Assembly: GCA_033063855.1 (NCBI GenBank)
Contig: CP093831.1
Location: 24,304,001 to 24,368,000, forward strand
Reading direction: 5' to 3'
Origin: Smittia aterrima
Taxonomy: Eukaryota > Arthropoda > Insecta > Diptera > Chironomidae
DNA: 64,000 nt
This document shows, one piece after another, positions 32,434 through 46,100 of the stretch (position 1 is the first letter of the stretch; each line of letters opens with the position of its first letter). The translations under genes and the position numbers were made by a program. The notes under the pieces were generated by a model. The model was not told the DNA's origin. It did no database searches and saw nothing but the letters and a program-made list of their open reading frames with translations.

Positions 32434-33111
32434 TCACATTGAGCAATTGAGTTTCACTTGAAAGAGAAATTTTGCATTTTGGCAAACCTGTGACGTTCGG
32501 TTAAGAATGAAAACAAACCATTCAAGTGCAAATGAGAGAACAGCATTCGACACAAAGACTCCCAGAGAAAATTGTTGTTTCAAATCCCAAACAAGGATTG
32601 ATTTTTGAGATCCAACTGACAACAACTGCTCGATGTCAATAAGGGTATCGTAAGTCGATTGGTTCAGATCTCGTGTTCTGACTCTTGTGTTCAATCGCTG
32701 AATGTAAACATCATTTGTGTAAACTTCAAAGCTTTGTTCCAGAAGCTGGTCAATTGTTTTGAATAGAAAAGCCGCCGATTGATCCAACTTTCGCTTAAGT
32801 TTGAAGCTTTGTTTTTCTTTTCTGACGACGTGAAGATTGTGAGGCATATTCACTGGCTTCTCTAACACAATTTCATTTACTAATGACAATCTTGTCTCAC
32901 TTCCAATCACAACAAAGTCGAATCTTTCTTTTTGTTTCTCGTAATATTCGCTAATCACTTGATTCACTCCTCGGGGAATTAGTCTGGAACTGAACTGAGT
33001 TTTAATTAGAAGCCACAGGCCACAGAAGAAACATGTTCGATTGATCGATGATAAGTTTAGAATGTTTGGATTGACAATTATAAGTCTAAACAGAGATAGA
33101 AGCATTAACAC
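32434..33111 (-). pseudogene. Possible degraded ionotropic-receptor (IR) gene fragment
   Basis: A 225-codon open frame with hydrophobic stretches near the N terminus (INRTCFFCGLWLLIKT) and C terminus (FVSNAVLSFALEWFVFIL). Between them a segment reads FLFKTIDQLLEQSFEVYTNDVY, which resembles the S2 ligand-lobe start of divergent insect IRs (xTIDELIEQNFxVY). The distance from that motif to the last hydrophobic helix (about 75 residues) is far too short for an intact S2 lobe. A stretch FDFVVIGSETRLSLVNE looks like N-terminal-domain sequence out of order. Further minus-strand frames at 33213-33434 and 34020-34834 may be other pieces. I read this as a collapsed pseudogene; the family call is tentative, based on remembered patterns only. 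Confidence 0.35.
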
Positions 33112-36100
33112 TCCTTTGGAGCATTCGTAAAAACGTGGCCACTTCTACTTCAGTCGTCGATAAGAGAATCGTAGCCATGTCCTCGACAATAATGTCTCGA
33201 CGTGCCGAACTCTCACCAGTTGATTATCACACAAAATTTGCTGGTCTTGCCTTGATAATCTTGAAGTTTTGTTTGTCCAGGAAACGGAAAATTTGTGTGA
33301 CCCTGATTTCCTTTACCACATTCGTCCGAAAACTTTTGGCATACGCTCGAACGAATAACTAAAGCATTCTTCAGTAGTTCATCCGTTAAAGTCCCAAGAG
33401 CTTTCACTTCACACAAGAATTCAGTTACCAGCACCGATTACACAAATCTTCATGCAATGTGAGGGAAAGACGTTTGAAAACTTTTGCTCTCACTGCCAAT
33501 TAGGAAGTGAACATCTGCAGAAGACTGACAAGAAAGTCAAACAATTGATAAGGAAAATAATCTTGAATTATCAGAGTTTTGTATTTGCTGAAAGCTTCTC
33601 GAAATAATAAAGTTAGATGGACATTGAGTTGATGAGAACCTTTCATCGTTAATTATCTCTCAACACAAAATATTCCTCATTGAATTTTTATGGACTTTGG
33701 TAAGTCGCTTGTCTATCACTCAAGTCCAACCATGTCCTTGAGCATTTCATCTTGCAAAGGCAACTGCTTCAGTCATGAATATCAAACAGAACCTTTGCTG
33801 AAAATCAAACAAAGGGTTGGTAAAAGTGAAAAATGAAATCCCTCTGATAGCGAGAGTGAGAGGGAGAGAGAAGGTCGCTTATGCTGTTACAATGTTTAAA
33901 CAGTGGCTGGACGAATTTGTTCGAACACGACAACCCACATTTGTCAGGCTTGGGGTAGGAAGTACGTTACATGATGCGTAAAAAGCTTTTTAGAATTCTT
34001 CAAATTACCATCGACAAACTCAACCAAAGAATTTTAAAACATCCGGAGACTTGGGGAGAGAGCAAGAAGTTTTTTTTCTTAGAAATTCAATTAATATTTT
34101 CTTCAAACTGATTGGACGACGAGATTCATGCTTCTCGCTTTGGAAATTGATGAGAATGAATTTGTTTTTCCTTTGAATATATCGCAACAGGGAATTCTTG
34201 AAAGTAACGAAAAAAAAATCCATCGCAGACGAGAAAGAGAACAACGTTGAGAACATTTTACATTTATCAAAGCCAAGGTCATTGAGTTTACAATGAGTTT
34301 CTCGTTCAGCAACTGGGTGCGCACGTGGTGAATTGAAACTTTACAAACTCAAAGTTGTCAGAGTGGAAACAAAATTCAAAATGCTTTAGTGCTCGTCTGC
34401 CGACATAAACGATATTTCATGTGGCGCAAGAATAGAAAGTCGGAGACCTCATAACTTCCCCTTCGGTTATATCTTCTATCCTTGGTAAATATTTGAACGC
34501 GCACGTCCAAAGCATTCATGTCGATGTCAACAGAGTAATTCAGAAACTTGTAATCCATGCTTTGCAATTTATTGAACGCATCAAGGACAAAACTGAGCTT
34601 TAACTGAATTCTTCGTTTCTCGTCTCTTCGTCTTGATGAACAATCAGAAAAATCGCACTGACAAGACAAGCGACAACGTGCGAATACAAATTTGTTTTTA
34701 TCAAGACCGGTTTTCGAATGAAGACTGCGCGCTTTACGTTTTCTGCGAACCACAATTGATTGATGACCTTCTCGAGTCGATTGAAAAATATTTCTCAATT
34801 TGCGAGAAGATTGAATCTCGAAAATATTTCTCAATTATCAAGTAACAAAAGGCCTTAAGGCTTTCTCCTCATCAACGCCAATCTAATGATGTTCCATTAA
34901 GGACAATCGCACCCCATGAGACTTCTTTGTCTTCAGCTTAGGGTTCTCTCATTTCCATACCAATCGGTGTCATCAGACGATAAATTTAAATTTCTCTCAA
35001 CAATGAAAACAGTTTTCAGGAATTAGATAGCATCCACACTCGTTTGAGATCGCCCCTCAGAAGAAGATTGACCCTTTCCATTTATTGAAATACAGATTTT
35101 GGGTTTCTAAGGTGCCGAGAGATTTATTTAAATCATGCTTCCTTTCTCCAACTTTTCGATCATTCAAATTGTGCTTTCTTTCAATCTGCTTCTTGCTCGC
35201 ATGAACAAATATTTTTCTTCTCTCGGAAACAAGACTTTATGCTTTTTGCTTCGCTTTAATTTGGCAATAAAAGCCTACGCTTTGCCTCTGTAAGTGTAAA
35301 AGGTTCGAGAAAACGTGCACACGCATATCGACACTCGATTTAGATCGGAAGGTGTTGTCGTTTCCGTGTTGATGGAAATAAAAAAACAATTTCGACTCTT
35401 CACTAATTTCTTTTGACACTAATTTCGATTTATCTCAACGTCGAGAGAAGAGTCGACCTTGAATAATTTTTCAAAGTTGGCAGCGTCAAATTTGCCATGA
35501 GTTGCCAACTGTTGGGGATTGTTTTCGTTTTGAATAGAACATTGGAAGCCTAAATGGTTGAATGGTCTATTCACGATTTCCGCTGATTCAGTGTTCTTGC
35601 CTCGTGCGGTCGCTTTTGTCCTTTGCTGAGCGACAACCACGTTCACCTGCTGGTGAAGTCCATTTATTCAAAGCCAAAAATTTAATTAAAAAAATGTCTG
35701 TCTGACATGAAATGCAACGTTGATGTAATCTTCCTCAAAGCCAGAGCCGACATTGTCTGATAACACAAAAAGTGTCTAATGCAGAGGAAATAGTTAGAGC
35801 TTGTCGACTGCGAAATTCCGACGCTAACGATTCATCCGAAAAAGAGACTTCACGACGACATTGTCTGGCAACCGAAATTAAGTTTTTTGTCTAGAAATTT
35901 ATTTGACCTAAGAACCTTCTATTGCTCTTCAAGATCCTCTTGATAAAGTTCAGTCGTAATGGAGACAAAAGACGTAGAAAATTGCTTTAGTCATTAAAGT
36001 CATGAAAATCGCTTTTTATACCGCTGACAATCAATTTACAAGCTTGTATCGTTTTCAAGAGGAAACAATAAACCTTCTAGACCTTGACCGAAAAAATGTG

Positions 36101-36562
36101 CGACATTCGATGCTCAGCTGCAGCAGGGAGGCAGAAATATCTCTCAAGGGATGTCAGAGATCCGCTCGTGTAAATCGATTGACACGCTCCTACAACATTG
36201 ACTGAGAAGCAATAACGAGCTCGTTCTACGATCTAAATTCAAGTGTTTCTGGTTCTTAAACTTCGTATTATGAGTTTTAAGGATTTTCTTTCGACGAAGA
36301 AGTGAAATTGGCTTCCATTCCTCAAACTCGTTCACTATCTGTTCAAGTTCTTGTTTATTTTGAATGAATCCACTCACAAAATGAATGAACACTAATAATT
36401 TCAATTTTGCTACTTTATTTCTTAAATTGTTATGTGCACACAATTTAATATTTCAAAACTTTTCTCAGACGACTTTTTCTTTGATGGAAATGTAAAACTT
36501 TTCAATTTCCTTCAAAGCTTTCATAACTGAAATCCAAGATTATTTGTGAAATGTGAAAACTT
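33112..36562. other. Intergenic, possible further receptor remnants, no intact gene
   Basis: Minus-strand open frames at 33213-33434 and 34376-34834 have more protein-like composition than other chance frames here, but are broken and lack clear domains. Nothing else is recognised up to the FMO 2 stop codon. Confidence 0.4.
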
Positions 36563-37831
36563 TCATGGCAACAGAAACGTTTCGAAGCTTTCATCATCAA
36601 CAACACGGAATGTGTACGAACGATAGTTGGCAAAATCCATCGTTTTGTGGAGATTGTTCTGTTCATACATTTTCAGCACGACGGGCTTAACAGCATCAAT
36701 GTCAGCTGATGATGCGAGCTCAGCAAAATAAATATCTTGATACTTGCTTCCAAGAGAATGTGCCTTGCTCTTGCTAAGTCCTCGTTGCCAGCGTCCGCTC
36801 ATTTCCCATTCAGTGTCCTGAAGCATTTCGTCTGACGATGGGAGCTCTCGCCTTCCGGTCATAAACGTCAAACAGAATCGTATTTGTAGATCAAACATTT
36901 GAAAGGGACAAACGTAGAAGGGAAGTCCAATAAATCCAAGCGTCGGATTAGAGCAGCTTAAACAGTGTTTGTACAACGGTCTGACATAATTATCGTCGCA
37001 GGAGACTCCGCAGTCGACTGATAAAAAGGGAAATGAGTACTTGTAGCCAGTACAGTAAACAATTTCGTCGAAATCCTCAATCGACCCATCGGCAAAGACC
37101 GCTCCATGTTCAGTCAGCCTCAAAACATCTGTTTTGTGTGTAATGTTATCCACACGAATCTTCATTGCCGACTGAGAATGATGTGACCACAAAATGTGCT
37201 CAGCAAATTGAGAGATTTCCTGGGAAATGTCGACTCCACTTGGACCGCTGCCGATGATGAGCACTCTCTTCTCAGCAAATTGATTGGGAGTTCGGTACTC
37301 GTGGGAATGCATTTTCCGTCCCTTGAACTTGTCCTCTCGGTGATAATTAGGATATGACGGAGTAAAGAAATGACCGTTGCAGACTAAGACGATGTCGAAA
37401 ATAAATTTTCTGTAGATTTTCCGACGACAGTTTAATACAATCAACTCCCACGACTTCCCATCCGGTCTTGGCGTTACTCGAATGACTTGATGCTCAAATC
37501 TGATGCTTTCTTTTAGCTTGAAAGAGTTTGCATAAAGATTCAAGTAGTCGTCGACTTCCTTCGCGGGAAGAAATGAGGTCTGATTTGGTGGGAAGGGAAA
37601 ATCAGGAAACGACATCAATTCCTTTGGCAAATTTGTGCGCAGACTTCGGTACATACTCGAATGAATATCATTGCCATTCTTGTCTTTTCCTGTAGCATCG
37701 GAATAAACCCAAGTTCCACCGATCTTATCGCTCTGCTCAAAAGCGATGACTTCACATCCGAAATCGATCGAATGTTTGATTGCACAAAGACCAGCAGCTC
37801 CTGCACCAATTACACAAACTTTCAACTTCAT
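36563..37831 (-). CDS. Flavin-containing monooxygenase 2 (422 aa)
   Basis: Paralogue of the FMO at 29078-30331, in convergent orientation. Single exon. FAD motif GAGAAGL near residue 9 with FEQSDKIGGTWVY, fingerprint FKGRKMHSHEY, NADPH motif IIGSGPSGVDISQE and YCTGYKYSFPFL. All cofactor motifs are intact, so it should be active. The start was set at ATG 37831 (MKLKVCVIG), which aligns with the start of FMO 1. The frame extends 13 codons further upstream but only to a TTG. A TATAAAAG (37903-37896) lies 65-72 nt before this ATG. The two proteins have clearly diverged, especially between the two nucleotide-binding motifs, so the duplication is not recent. Confidence 0.92.
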   Translation of the reverse strand: MKLKVCVIGAGAAGLCAIKHSIDFGCEVIAFEQSDKIGGTWVYSDATGKDKNGNDIHSSMYRSLRTNLPKELMSFPDFPFPPNQTSFLPAKEVDDYLNLYANSFKLKESIRFEHQVIRVTPRPDGKSWELIVLNCRRKIYRKFIFDIVLVCNGHFFTPSYPNYHREDKFKGRKMHSHEYRTPNQFAEKRVLIIGSGPSGVDISQEISQFAEHILWSHHSQSAMKIRVDNITHKTDVLRLTEHGAVFADGSIEDFDEIVYCTGYKYSFPFLSVDCGVSCDDNYVRPLYKHCLSCSNPTLGFIGLPFYVCPFQMFDLQIRFCLTFMTGRRELPSSDEMLQDTEWEMSGRWQRGLSKSKAHSLGSKYQDIYFAELASSADIDAVKPVVLKMYEQNNLHKTMDFANYRSYTFRVVDDESFETFLLP

Positions 37832-40800
37832 TCTCCGTCTCACTGCAGCTAATAAAGTAATCGAGTTCAAATTATTCCGAACAAATGAACAGCTGACTTT
37901 TATAAACAGAGATTAAGAAGCAAACCGATTGCGTGAACACAACTTGCATTTGTATGAAAACAAACAAAATCGTTTGTGAATTATCCAACACAACCGCAGA
38001 CGGAGAAAAAAAAGCTTTTCGAACAATTTTGCGGCTTTTGCTTTCTTGCTCGAACAAAATTAAAAGAAAGTATGGCTTGGCTTTCGTGGTTTTAATTAAA
38101 CAAGTTAAATGTTCTCGTTGAATAAATTTCTGAGTTCTGAGGAAATTGGAATTTTCTTGATTTCATTTTATCAGTTGCTAACGCCCACTCGAGATGAGAA
38201 GAGACGACCGGCACATCCGCTCGAGTAAAACTATTTTAAACAAAATATTTTCTTGTGAATTTCGAGTTTTCTTTCAACATTCTTTCCTAATAAACTAAAA
38301 CTGAACGATGAGCTGACAAAAAGAGATTTTGAGTTTCCCAATTTTCTCTCGCGCTTCCACTTTTCTCTCTCATTTTCCAGGAAAAGCTCAACATTGGCTT
38401 ATTCGAGTGAGTCTTCTTGACGCGAATTCACGTGGAACTGAGAGCGGTAACAATGTAAAGTTTTTTTTCTGTTCATCGTCAGGCATCGTATCAGAGAAAA
38501 CCGTCATCGATAGGGAAGAATTTTAATTTTTCTTTCCCGACTTGGCAGCCTGCCTGTTAGTCGGTAACGTGATGTGAATGCTTTCGAACAGCTTTAGCAA
38601 GTGAAGAGCAATTGAAAATTCCAGTTTGCAGTGTTAATAACAATACTCATCATTTCAAAATTAATGTGCTTCATCATCAAAGTGCTCGATTAATAATTTT
38701 CTTTTTTCGCGTTTACGTTAATTTTTATGGCGTGGCATGCTGTGGCTACGTTTAAATTATAATTTATCTGCATCGCGCTCACTCATTTCGATCGAGGAAT
38801 AAATTAAACAGTGGACGGGGTGGAATGTGAAAGAAAATTCCATGAACCCGACATCCATCAATTCGCTTAGTCTGTTTAATTACTTAATTGCCATCCGGAA
38901 AATATACAAATTTGTTAAGCCACTGGGAACATTTTGTGCTTACGATGTGAAAAAGTGTCGATGAGTAGAAGTTTCGAGTGAAGTTCTTTTGCGGGATGAC
39001 GAGGCTTTCCCCTTGAGAGATGATTAAGTTTTGCATGAAGGGTTGAAAATTAAATCAAGCGCTTTAGCTTAAGTGACTTACAAATGACTCGCACAACTCA
39101 ACAGGATTGGCTTGATCGTGGAGCGAATAAAAAAAGGTTTCACCTTGAGTGAGCTTCATAAAAAGTAAGAAATATTTGATGTGGAAAGTTCTTATGCAAA
39201 GAAGAAAAGCTCTCGTTTTAATGAAACATTGTAATGAGTGCAGATCGTCACGGAGAGATGTAAAGGGGTTGAAGAAGCAATTTCTTCTTTCTTTTCCTTT
39301 CCTGCTTACAAAGGGAGAATGTGATGTGGCTCGAGGATTTCATCTCAAGCCTTCTTTAATTGCGAAAATTCGCAATTTCACTTGACAGCTAAGCAGCTAA
39401 AAAGGATTTGCTTACGAACATAAAAAATATTTATTCCGCCACTTTAAGATTATCTTTCATATCTCTCAACTTTGTTCACATTTAGAGAAAATCACGCTGG
39501 CGGGTCTAACTAATTCCACTTTTTATATGACAACGACTAAGGCCAGGACAAATAAAACCCTTTTTCTTTCATCTTTATTGAATGAGTTTCGGATTGTTTG
39601 TCAAAGTTCGAGTTCACCTCCGAGCGTGATAGACATGAAACGATATCTCATCGTGTTGAGGGAAATTGAAAATTTTCGCTGAGAAAAGAAAACAGAAGTT
39701 CGATTGAATGGAAGAATTTGTACAAATAGAAGTGCTGATGAGAGTGAAAACAAATGTGGATCGAAATTTCCATAAGAGCGAAGCATATTGAGCGATTCCG
39801 TTTATTTACATTCCTTTGCGGAAATCAATGAAACAAAACGACTTCAGACTTTGAAGATTCACGGTAGAAATCAAAACATTTAATGTTTCCATTTTAATTG
39901 CTTGACTTCACTCTTAAAGTTCCTAGGATGAGAATAATTGAACGATTCGTCGTCCTTTTCCTTTCTACGGGCTTGGGCTCTAGAAAAAACCTTTCTACCT
40001 TCGTCAGATACAGAGCGAAGCTGTTGCGTTTCTAAATTGAAAGAAATATTGATCAAATAGAAAGCTTCGATTTAGATCGGCTCTAGAGTCAATGTTCCAC
40101 CTTTTTTCTGCCTGACAAGGATTTTCCACAGAATTCTCCTCATTTTCTTATGCGACTTGAATAAAAGATAAACTAAACTCACTCTCTAGGCAGTTTTGCA
40201 GACGCGCAATGATAACATGTTCGTTCGATTGTTTGTATTCTTCGTCTCAGCAAAAAAAGAATTGCATTTCTTACGTTTCCTCCACTCCCTTCAATGGATC
40301 AGATAACTCGAAATATCATACGCAAACATATTTTGTTGTTCTTCAGACGGCAAATTGGTATAACGAGAAAACAGTTTTTTTATCGAGGCTTTTTTTCGTG
40401 AGAAATAAATCTTCGTTTATCGGGCTTTTCGGATAAACTTGACTCTTGGCGCAGTTGCGCATCCCTTGAGTTAATAAATCTTAATAATCAAGAGTCGAAT
40501 ACTTGGATGGATATTCGAGTGAACTCAAATATCGAAAAAAGCCTTTTGCAGATCTCACATTCCGAATATTCTCGGTTGATTGAAAAGAAAAAAACTCTTC
40601 GTTTCTATAGCGACGTTGAGATTCGGAAAGCTTCTAGACTTCAGGCAGAAGTGATTCATATGAAAATGATTTGCCAAGGCTATGACAACAATGAAAAATC
40701 TTCAAAGCAAAAACGATTTCGAAAAAACCTTTAAAAGAGATTTCCGTCGGGAGAAGAAACAAACGTGTTCGAGCTTTAAGAATTGAATTTGGCTCGTATT

Positions 40801-43174
40801 CATCATCTCGCAAGGATTTGCTCCTTCATTCGCGAAAGTTTTTTTTCCCTCATTTTCTGATTGGATTTTCGACATGAGCGGACAAGCAGCAGCACTTAAA
40901 CATTAATGATTTCCACTCTAATTGCTGAGAGCTAGGGAACATTTTTTATAGTTTTGCGTTTGAGCTTTTAGCGCAAACTTATCCTTCTGCTCAATGAGAG
41001 CTTTGGCCTTTCGAGCCAACAAATCTTTTATGGAAAATAAAATTCAGATTGCGCCTTTAAGAAATGAATTCTCCTCGAAGCCAAATCCTCGGTAATTGTA
41101 CTTCAAACCAAAAGCTCAAAAGCTTAATGGACACTTAAATAATATTTACGTGAAAAGTCGCCTGCAATTCCGTTCGGCAGTATTTCTAAGAATATCTGTT
41201 TACTCCAAACGCTGACTTTACGAGAAAATTAAATATTCTGCGCTTTAGTCTTGCTCATATTTTTCTATTTACTCGAAGCTACGTTGTCTGAAACAAGAGA
41301 GTCGAACGACCTATGTACCTACGATTGAATTAATGCGAAAACATCTCAAAACAATTTTCGTTCGGGAAAACCGCTCGTGCCGAATTAATTGTAAGCTCCA
41401 GTAATTTGTCGACAGCAAATGTTATTAAGCTCTAGATAGTTTACTAAAACGTTGATTAAATTAAACCGTCTGCCGTCAACCAAGAAGTTCATTAATGATT
41501 TATGATGTTTTTGATGTTTTTAATTGGAAACTGGAAGCTGCCTCTCTTCTTAAGTAGTGGAGAAACCCTTTCGCTCGTTGACGACCTGGACGAGGTCATA
41601 CTCGAGCTTAAGCATCATCAAAATCTGTTACATTCTTCTTGAATAGAAAGACCCGATAGCGATCTATTGAAAATCCCAATTAACCGCCTTTTGTTGTATT
41701 TCAATTTTCGTCAAAAAGATCTCAAACTCGTACAAAAATATAAAATTCACTTAGCGAAGAAAGGGGTTGAAGAAGAAAAGTTATCTGCTCCCCTCCAGTT
41801 TGTAATCTTCATAGCGAGCTAGATACGCGATGTTATGGAAGATGCTTCAAAAAAAAAAGTTTACTTAAAAATTAAAGAGAAAGTTTGTGTGTTATACGAA
41901 GCCGCACTTTGTTCTCCACGATGAAACGATGAGATGAGTGATGGAACACAAATGTACGTTGGAGCTCTGCGTTCAATCTTTCGCTTGTTTTTGTCACAGT
42001 CTTCGCTATCGCGATTCGTGAACGTCACAGTGAATTATGATCAAAGTGGATTGTCGAGGCGGGGGAAGTAAAAAACAGAAACAGTAGAGAGAGGAAAAGT
42101 TGCCGGAAAGAGCTTTACAGCGCATTAAAAATTAACGAGTCCATTAATCGAAGATTTATGATCTCGTGTCTTGAATTTAACGTAAACATTCGGCCTTGTT
42201 TAAACTAAAGGAATGCGATACGCTGACGAGAATGCGCCTTATCTCATTTTGTTGCTATACAAAGTTCATTTATTCTCTGATCTTATGAGAAAGACGAAAA
42301 TGCATTATTCATGATTAGCTGCTGTTGTGATAAAGTTAAACGCTTTTAAGAATCACCAACAGTCGATTCAAACTTCTCCTTGGAAGCTTAATTCAAAAAC
42401 TTTGTGACATCCCATCGTTCGAATAATTTATGGCTTCATGCTCAATCTCGTGCCTGCATTTGACCTAGTTCTAGTAGTTTTTATGCAATTTATACAAATG
42501 ACACTCGATTTGCGTTGAATCAAACATAGAAGAGGAAGAGAATGTGCTTGTTTTTAATTGGATCTCTCGGTAGGAAAATGCTTTTCAACGAGATGATTAT
42601 GCAATAGATGCGCAAATCGTTAGAAGCGATTTCAAGCTGCGAGACGTGCTGAGCGAAGCAGAAATTGAATACATTGCGAGTGATTCGAGTTCAGTCTCGC
42701 GTCTTTAAATGGGAAATGCACTCGAGAATTTGTAATAATGAAGAAATTTATCAATCGTTCAACTTTATTGTTCATGAAAAGTGGAATTGTTTGCCAACAA
42801 GAAAACAGAATCTGGAATGTGATTCAACTGTTATTGAACAGTCATCAACCAAATCGATTGGAACTTCCTCCCGGTTATCATCAAAATGCGTCGTCCTCAG
42901 CAAAAGAAAGCGTCGTAAAACTTTTTCACGACTCACTTCCCCGCCACGACCATCATTAAATTGTCGAATGAAAGTTTTATGGCGAGTTTTACAAGTTTTA
43001 CGTCGCAATATCTTGGCTACCTTTCATTGATATTACAGCCAGTCGAGGATCCGCAGAAAAAATAAAACTTGAGAGTCGTAAAGTGTAAATTTATTGTTTG
43101 TTTATTACAGGAGAGATTTGAGCCAAATGTGAGAGACAACGGGATTGCAACGAAAGGAAAAATTGAAGATAAAT
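37832..43174. other. 5.3 kb intergenic/5' UTR region of allatostatin-A receptor 1
   Basis: No coding gene is seen. TATAAAAG for FMO 2 lies at 37896-37903 (minus). A likely splice acceptor TTTATTACAG ends at 43110, which would place a 5' UTR exon of receptor 1 at 43111 onward. Open frames such as 42665-43030 are Arg/Lys/Ser-rich chance frames. Confidence 0.5.
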
Positions 43175-46100
43175 ATGTTTGGCGAAGTGTGCAGCAACTT
43201 CACATACAATTTCCATTGGAACAACGAGACGTTCGCTTTTGATCATGAACTTGAATGCACAGTATCGAGGACGGTTTTTGTGCTGTTCTCGTTCATTGGC
43301 ATCGCTGGCCTCATTGGCAACGCCTTGGTTGTGTTGGGTAAGTTATTTTCATGATATCAAAAAAAAAATTGGGCTTTTATACGAAGAATGTGAACTGCGT
43401 ATTATTTCTGAAAATGATTTTCGTAGCAACATTTTGAAGTTTATTGCTCACTGAGATTTCAATAGTGAAAGCTTAAGAATATCTCACTTGTTTTTAATTA
43501 AATTTATGTATTGAGTGGAGCTAACGACGCTTGTTTCAAAATTTCAATTATGAAGTTTTCCAACTCAAAGCTTTGCCAATTTGAGGCGTATGCCTGATTT
43601 TCTTACAACATTTGGTTCCACAATTGAAATCGCCAGATTTAAGACATTCCAGTTGTGATGTTTTCGATTTATCTTCTTCATGTCCGATGAGTTCCGTACA
43701 GTAACAAAATAGTGTATTGAAAAAAAAATTGTTAATATATTATCTTGTCATTTTCTTGATAAAATTTCATTAAATAACGGAAAACGGTTGACACCCCAAG
43801 ACGACGACGTATATCATAGGAGTCTTCTTCCATTTTTTCAAAGCATGAATTCTTTATCATATATTATATTGATATAATATTTTTATTGATATATTTTATT
43901 ATATTATATTATATACCGTATCTAATCTCAAGTTTCTATAAAGAATTGACAAACTTTTTCATGAAGAACAATAAGTTTTCTTCGCTGCCGAACAAGTTGT
44001 CGCATCCAATGAGGAGTGGTGTTCCAACTAGAGTTACACAATACCTCAAACGGAACGTCGTGATGCTTAAGAAATAGCGTCGTCGCGAAAAGGTTTCTGT
44101 GGTTTAGCAGAGTTGGGCAATTATCTTTAGTAGCCGCGCTTAGGATCGTTGACAATTCATTACGTGAGCTTGGAGGGACGACTATCCAGTACTTTGCACC
44201 ACCGTACAGATTGAGAGAAGCAGAGCAAAGATCGATATTTTCCGTATAGCGAATAACGTTAAGCCTGAGGATATGTATGCCATTGGTCTATTTACGCCAG
44301 GAATTACCTTTTGAGAAAGAATAGAGAGTTCCGATTGAATTTGGTTGCAATCTGAAAGCCCTTTCACATTGAATCCTTCGATATCAAAATTCGCACAGTA
44401 GGCACAACTTCCTAATCGCCGATTAAGTTTGAGCATAAACTTTAAAAAATTAAAATTAGAAACTCATAATGAAGCATTCGCTTGATATCGTCTTTCCCTT
44501 GCACTAAGCGTTGAACAAGATCTTGATGATCGCTTTTAAATTATCGTCCGTTGTGTAAATAACTGGCTTTTTAAAGCAAATATTATTTGAGCACAAATTT
44601 AAAAAATTCATTTAATGATGAAAAACGGCTGACTTCTCAAGATGTATGTCATATGAGTCTACTTCCATTTTTTCCGAAGAATGATTTTTTTTTATATTTT
44701 ATATTGACATAATTTATTAATTAAATCCATTTTTATTTCAACAAAATAATGTATAAATTGATATAATATTTTTGTTGATATATTATATTATATACCGTAT
44801 CTAATCTCAAGTTTCTCCAAGAATTGATAAACTTTTCCATGAAGAGCAAAAAGTTTTCTTCGCTGCTAAATCTTCCGAAATTTTAGAGGCCTGAAGGAGA
44901 CTTTAAATACATGTGCAATAGCAAATTTGCTGATTTCATTGTGTTAACGTATGATGTGATTTTAAAGGAAGATTTAGTCGCAAAATATTTCTCATTTGAA
45001 TTTGTTGCTTGTTGACTGATGCATTACGCTTTGATAACCAGACGTTTTCTATGCCTATATTTTTGGCATTGATTTCATCTTTCATTTAATATTATATTGT
45101 ACATATATAATATATTATAAAATATAGGCAAAAATATGTTGAAATGATTCAACATTTTAATGCTTTTGGATTTTCACTAAGAGGTGAGAAACGGCTCCTA
45201 CTCTTGTTAAGCTTAGCTTTAATAACTATTCATCTCCTATGCTTTCATTTCACTGACATTGATCTAGTATTTAGTTGATATTATATTGAAGCAACAATAT
45301 TTAATGATGTTTTCATGTTTATTTTCAAGATTTTGAAATAGAGACTTTAAAAACAAGAGAGAAAATTTATTGAAAGTAGTTCTTATGTTTCTCAGGAATC
45401 GAGTGCCATATGACTCCAACTCATCTAAAAAGTTTATCTTCGTCTCGTGTACTTTCAAATTTTTCTTCGGTTCAAGATAAATCCACAGCAACTGTCTATA
45501 ACCGATGCTTAGTTTAGAAATGGTGCATTGTTATAATCGGAGAAGGACAATTTGCTATGATTGCAACTGAAATTTAAAAAATCAACGAATATAAGCCCAA
45601 TAATTAGATTTGTGTTATGTTTCGATTTTCTTTTATTGAATCACGCAATAACAATTTCATTTATTAAAACCTTCCCCAGTTGTGGCTGCTAATCCTATGA
45701 TGAGATCAACAACGAACATTTTAATAATCAATTTGGCGTTAGCAGATCTTCTGTTCGTGATATTCTGTGAGTAAAATCGAATTTCTCTTCGCGTAAACGA
45801 ATAAAAAGATTAAAAAATATTTCTTGAAGGCGTTCCGTTTACAGGATTTGATTACGTTCTCGCGAGCTGGTATGAAAGCATTTATTTCGTAATTATTAGT
45901 TGACGAGGATTAAATTCTCCCCATTTTCGCTTTTTTCAAGGCCTTTCGGAAATTACTGGTGTAAAATTGTAAGCTCGTTCAATTCGTTTTCTTTTTATTG
46001 TTCGAAATTCTATCGAAGCAATTTTATTTTAGGTTCAATACTTAATCGTGGTTACATGTCATGCGAGCGTCTACACGCTGGTTTTAATGTCCCTCGATCG

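Noticed and set aside
37832..37870. N-terminal extension of FMO 2 (13 more residues)
   Set aside because: It would start at TTG. ATG 37831 aligns with FMO 1 and follows a TATA box at suitable distance.
42665..43030. 121-residue open frame before allatostatin-A receptor 1
   Set aside because: Arg/Ser/Lys-rich with overlapping frames of equal length; more likely 5' UTR or intergenic sequence.
43840..43920. AT-rich TATATTAT run considered as a transposon end or CRISPR-like repeat
   Set aside because: Simple low-complexity AT sequence without spacers, terminal inverted repeats or target-site duplications.
44182..44436. 84-residue minus-strand frame in the receptor 1 intron
   Set aside because: Reads somewhat like protein and may be a decayed gene or transposon piece, but no motif could be matched and the neighbours are broken.
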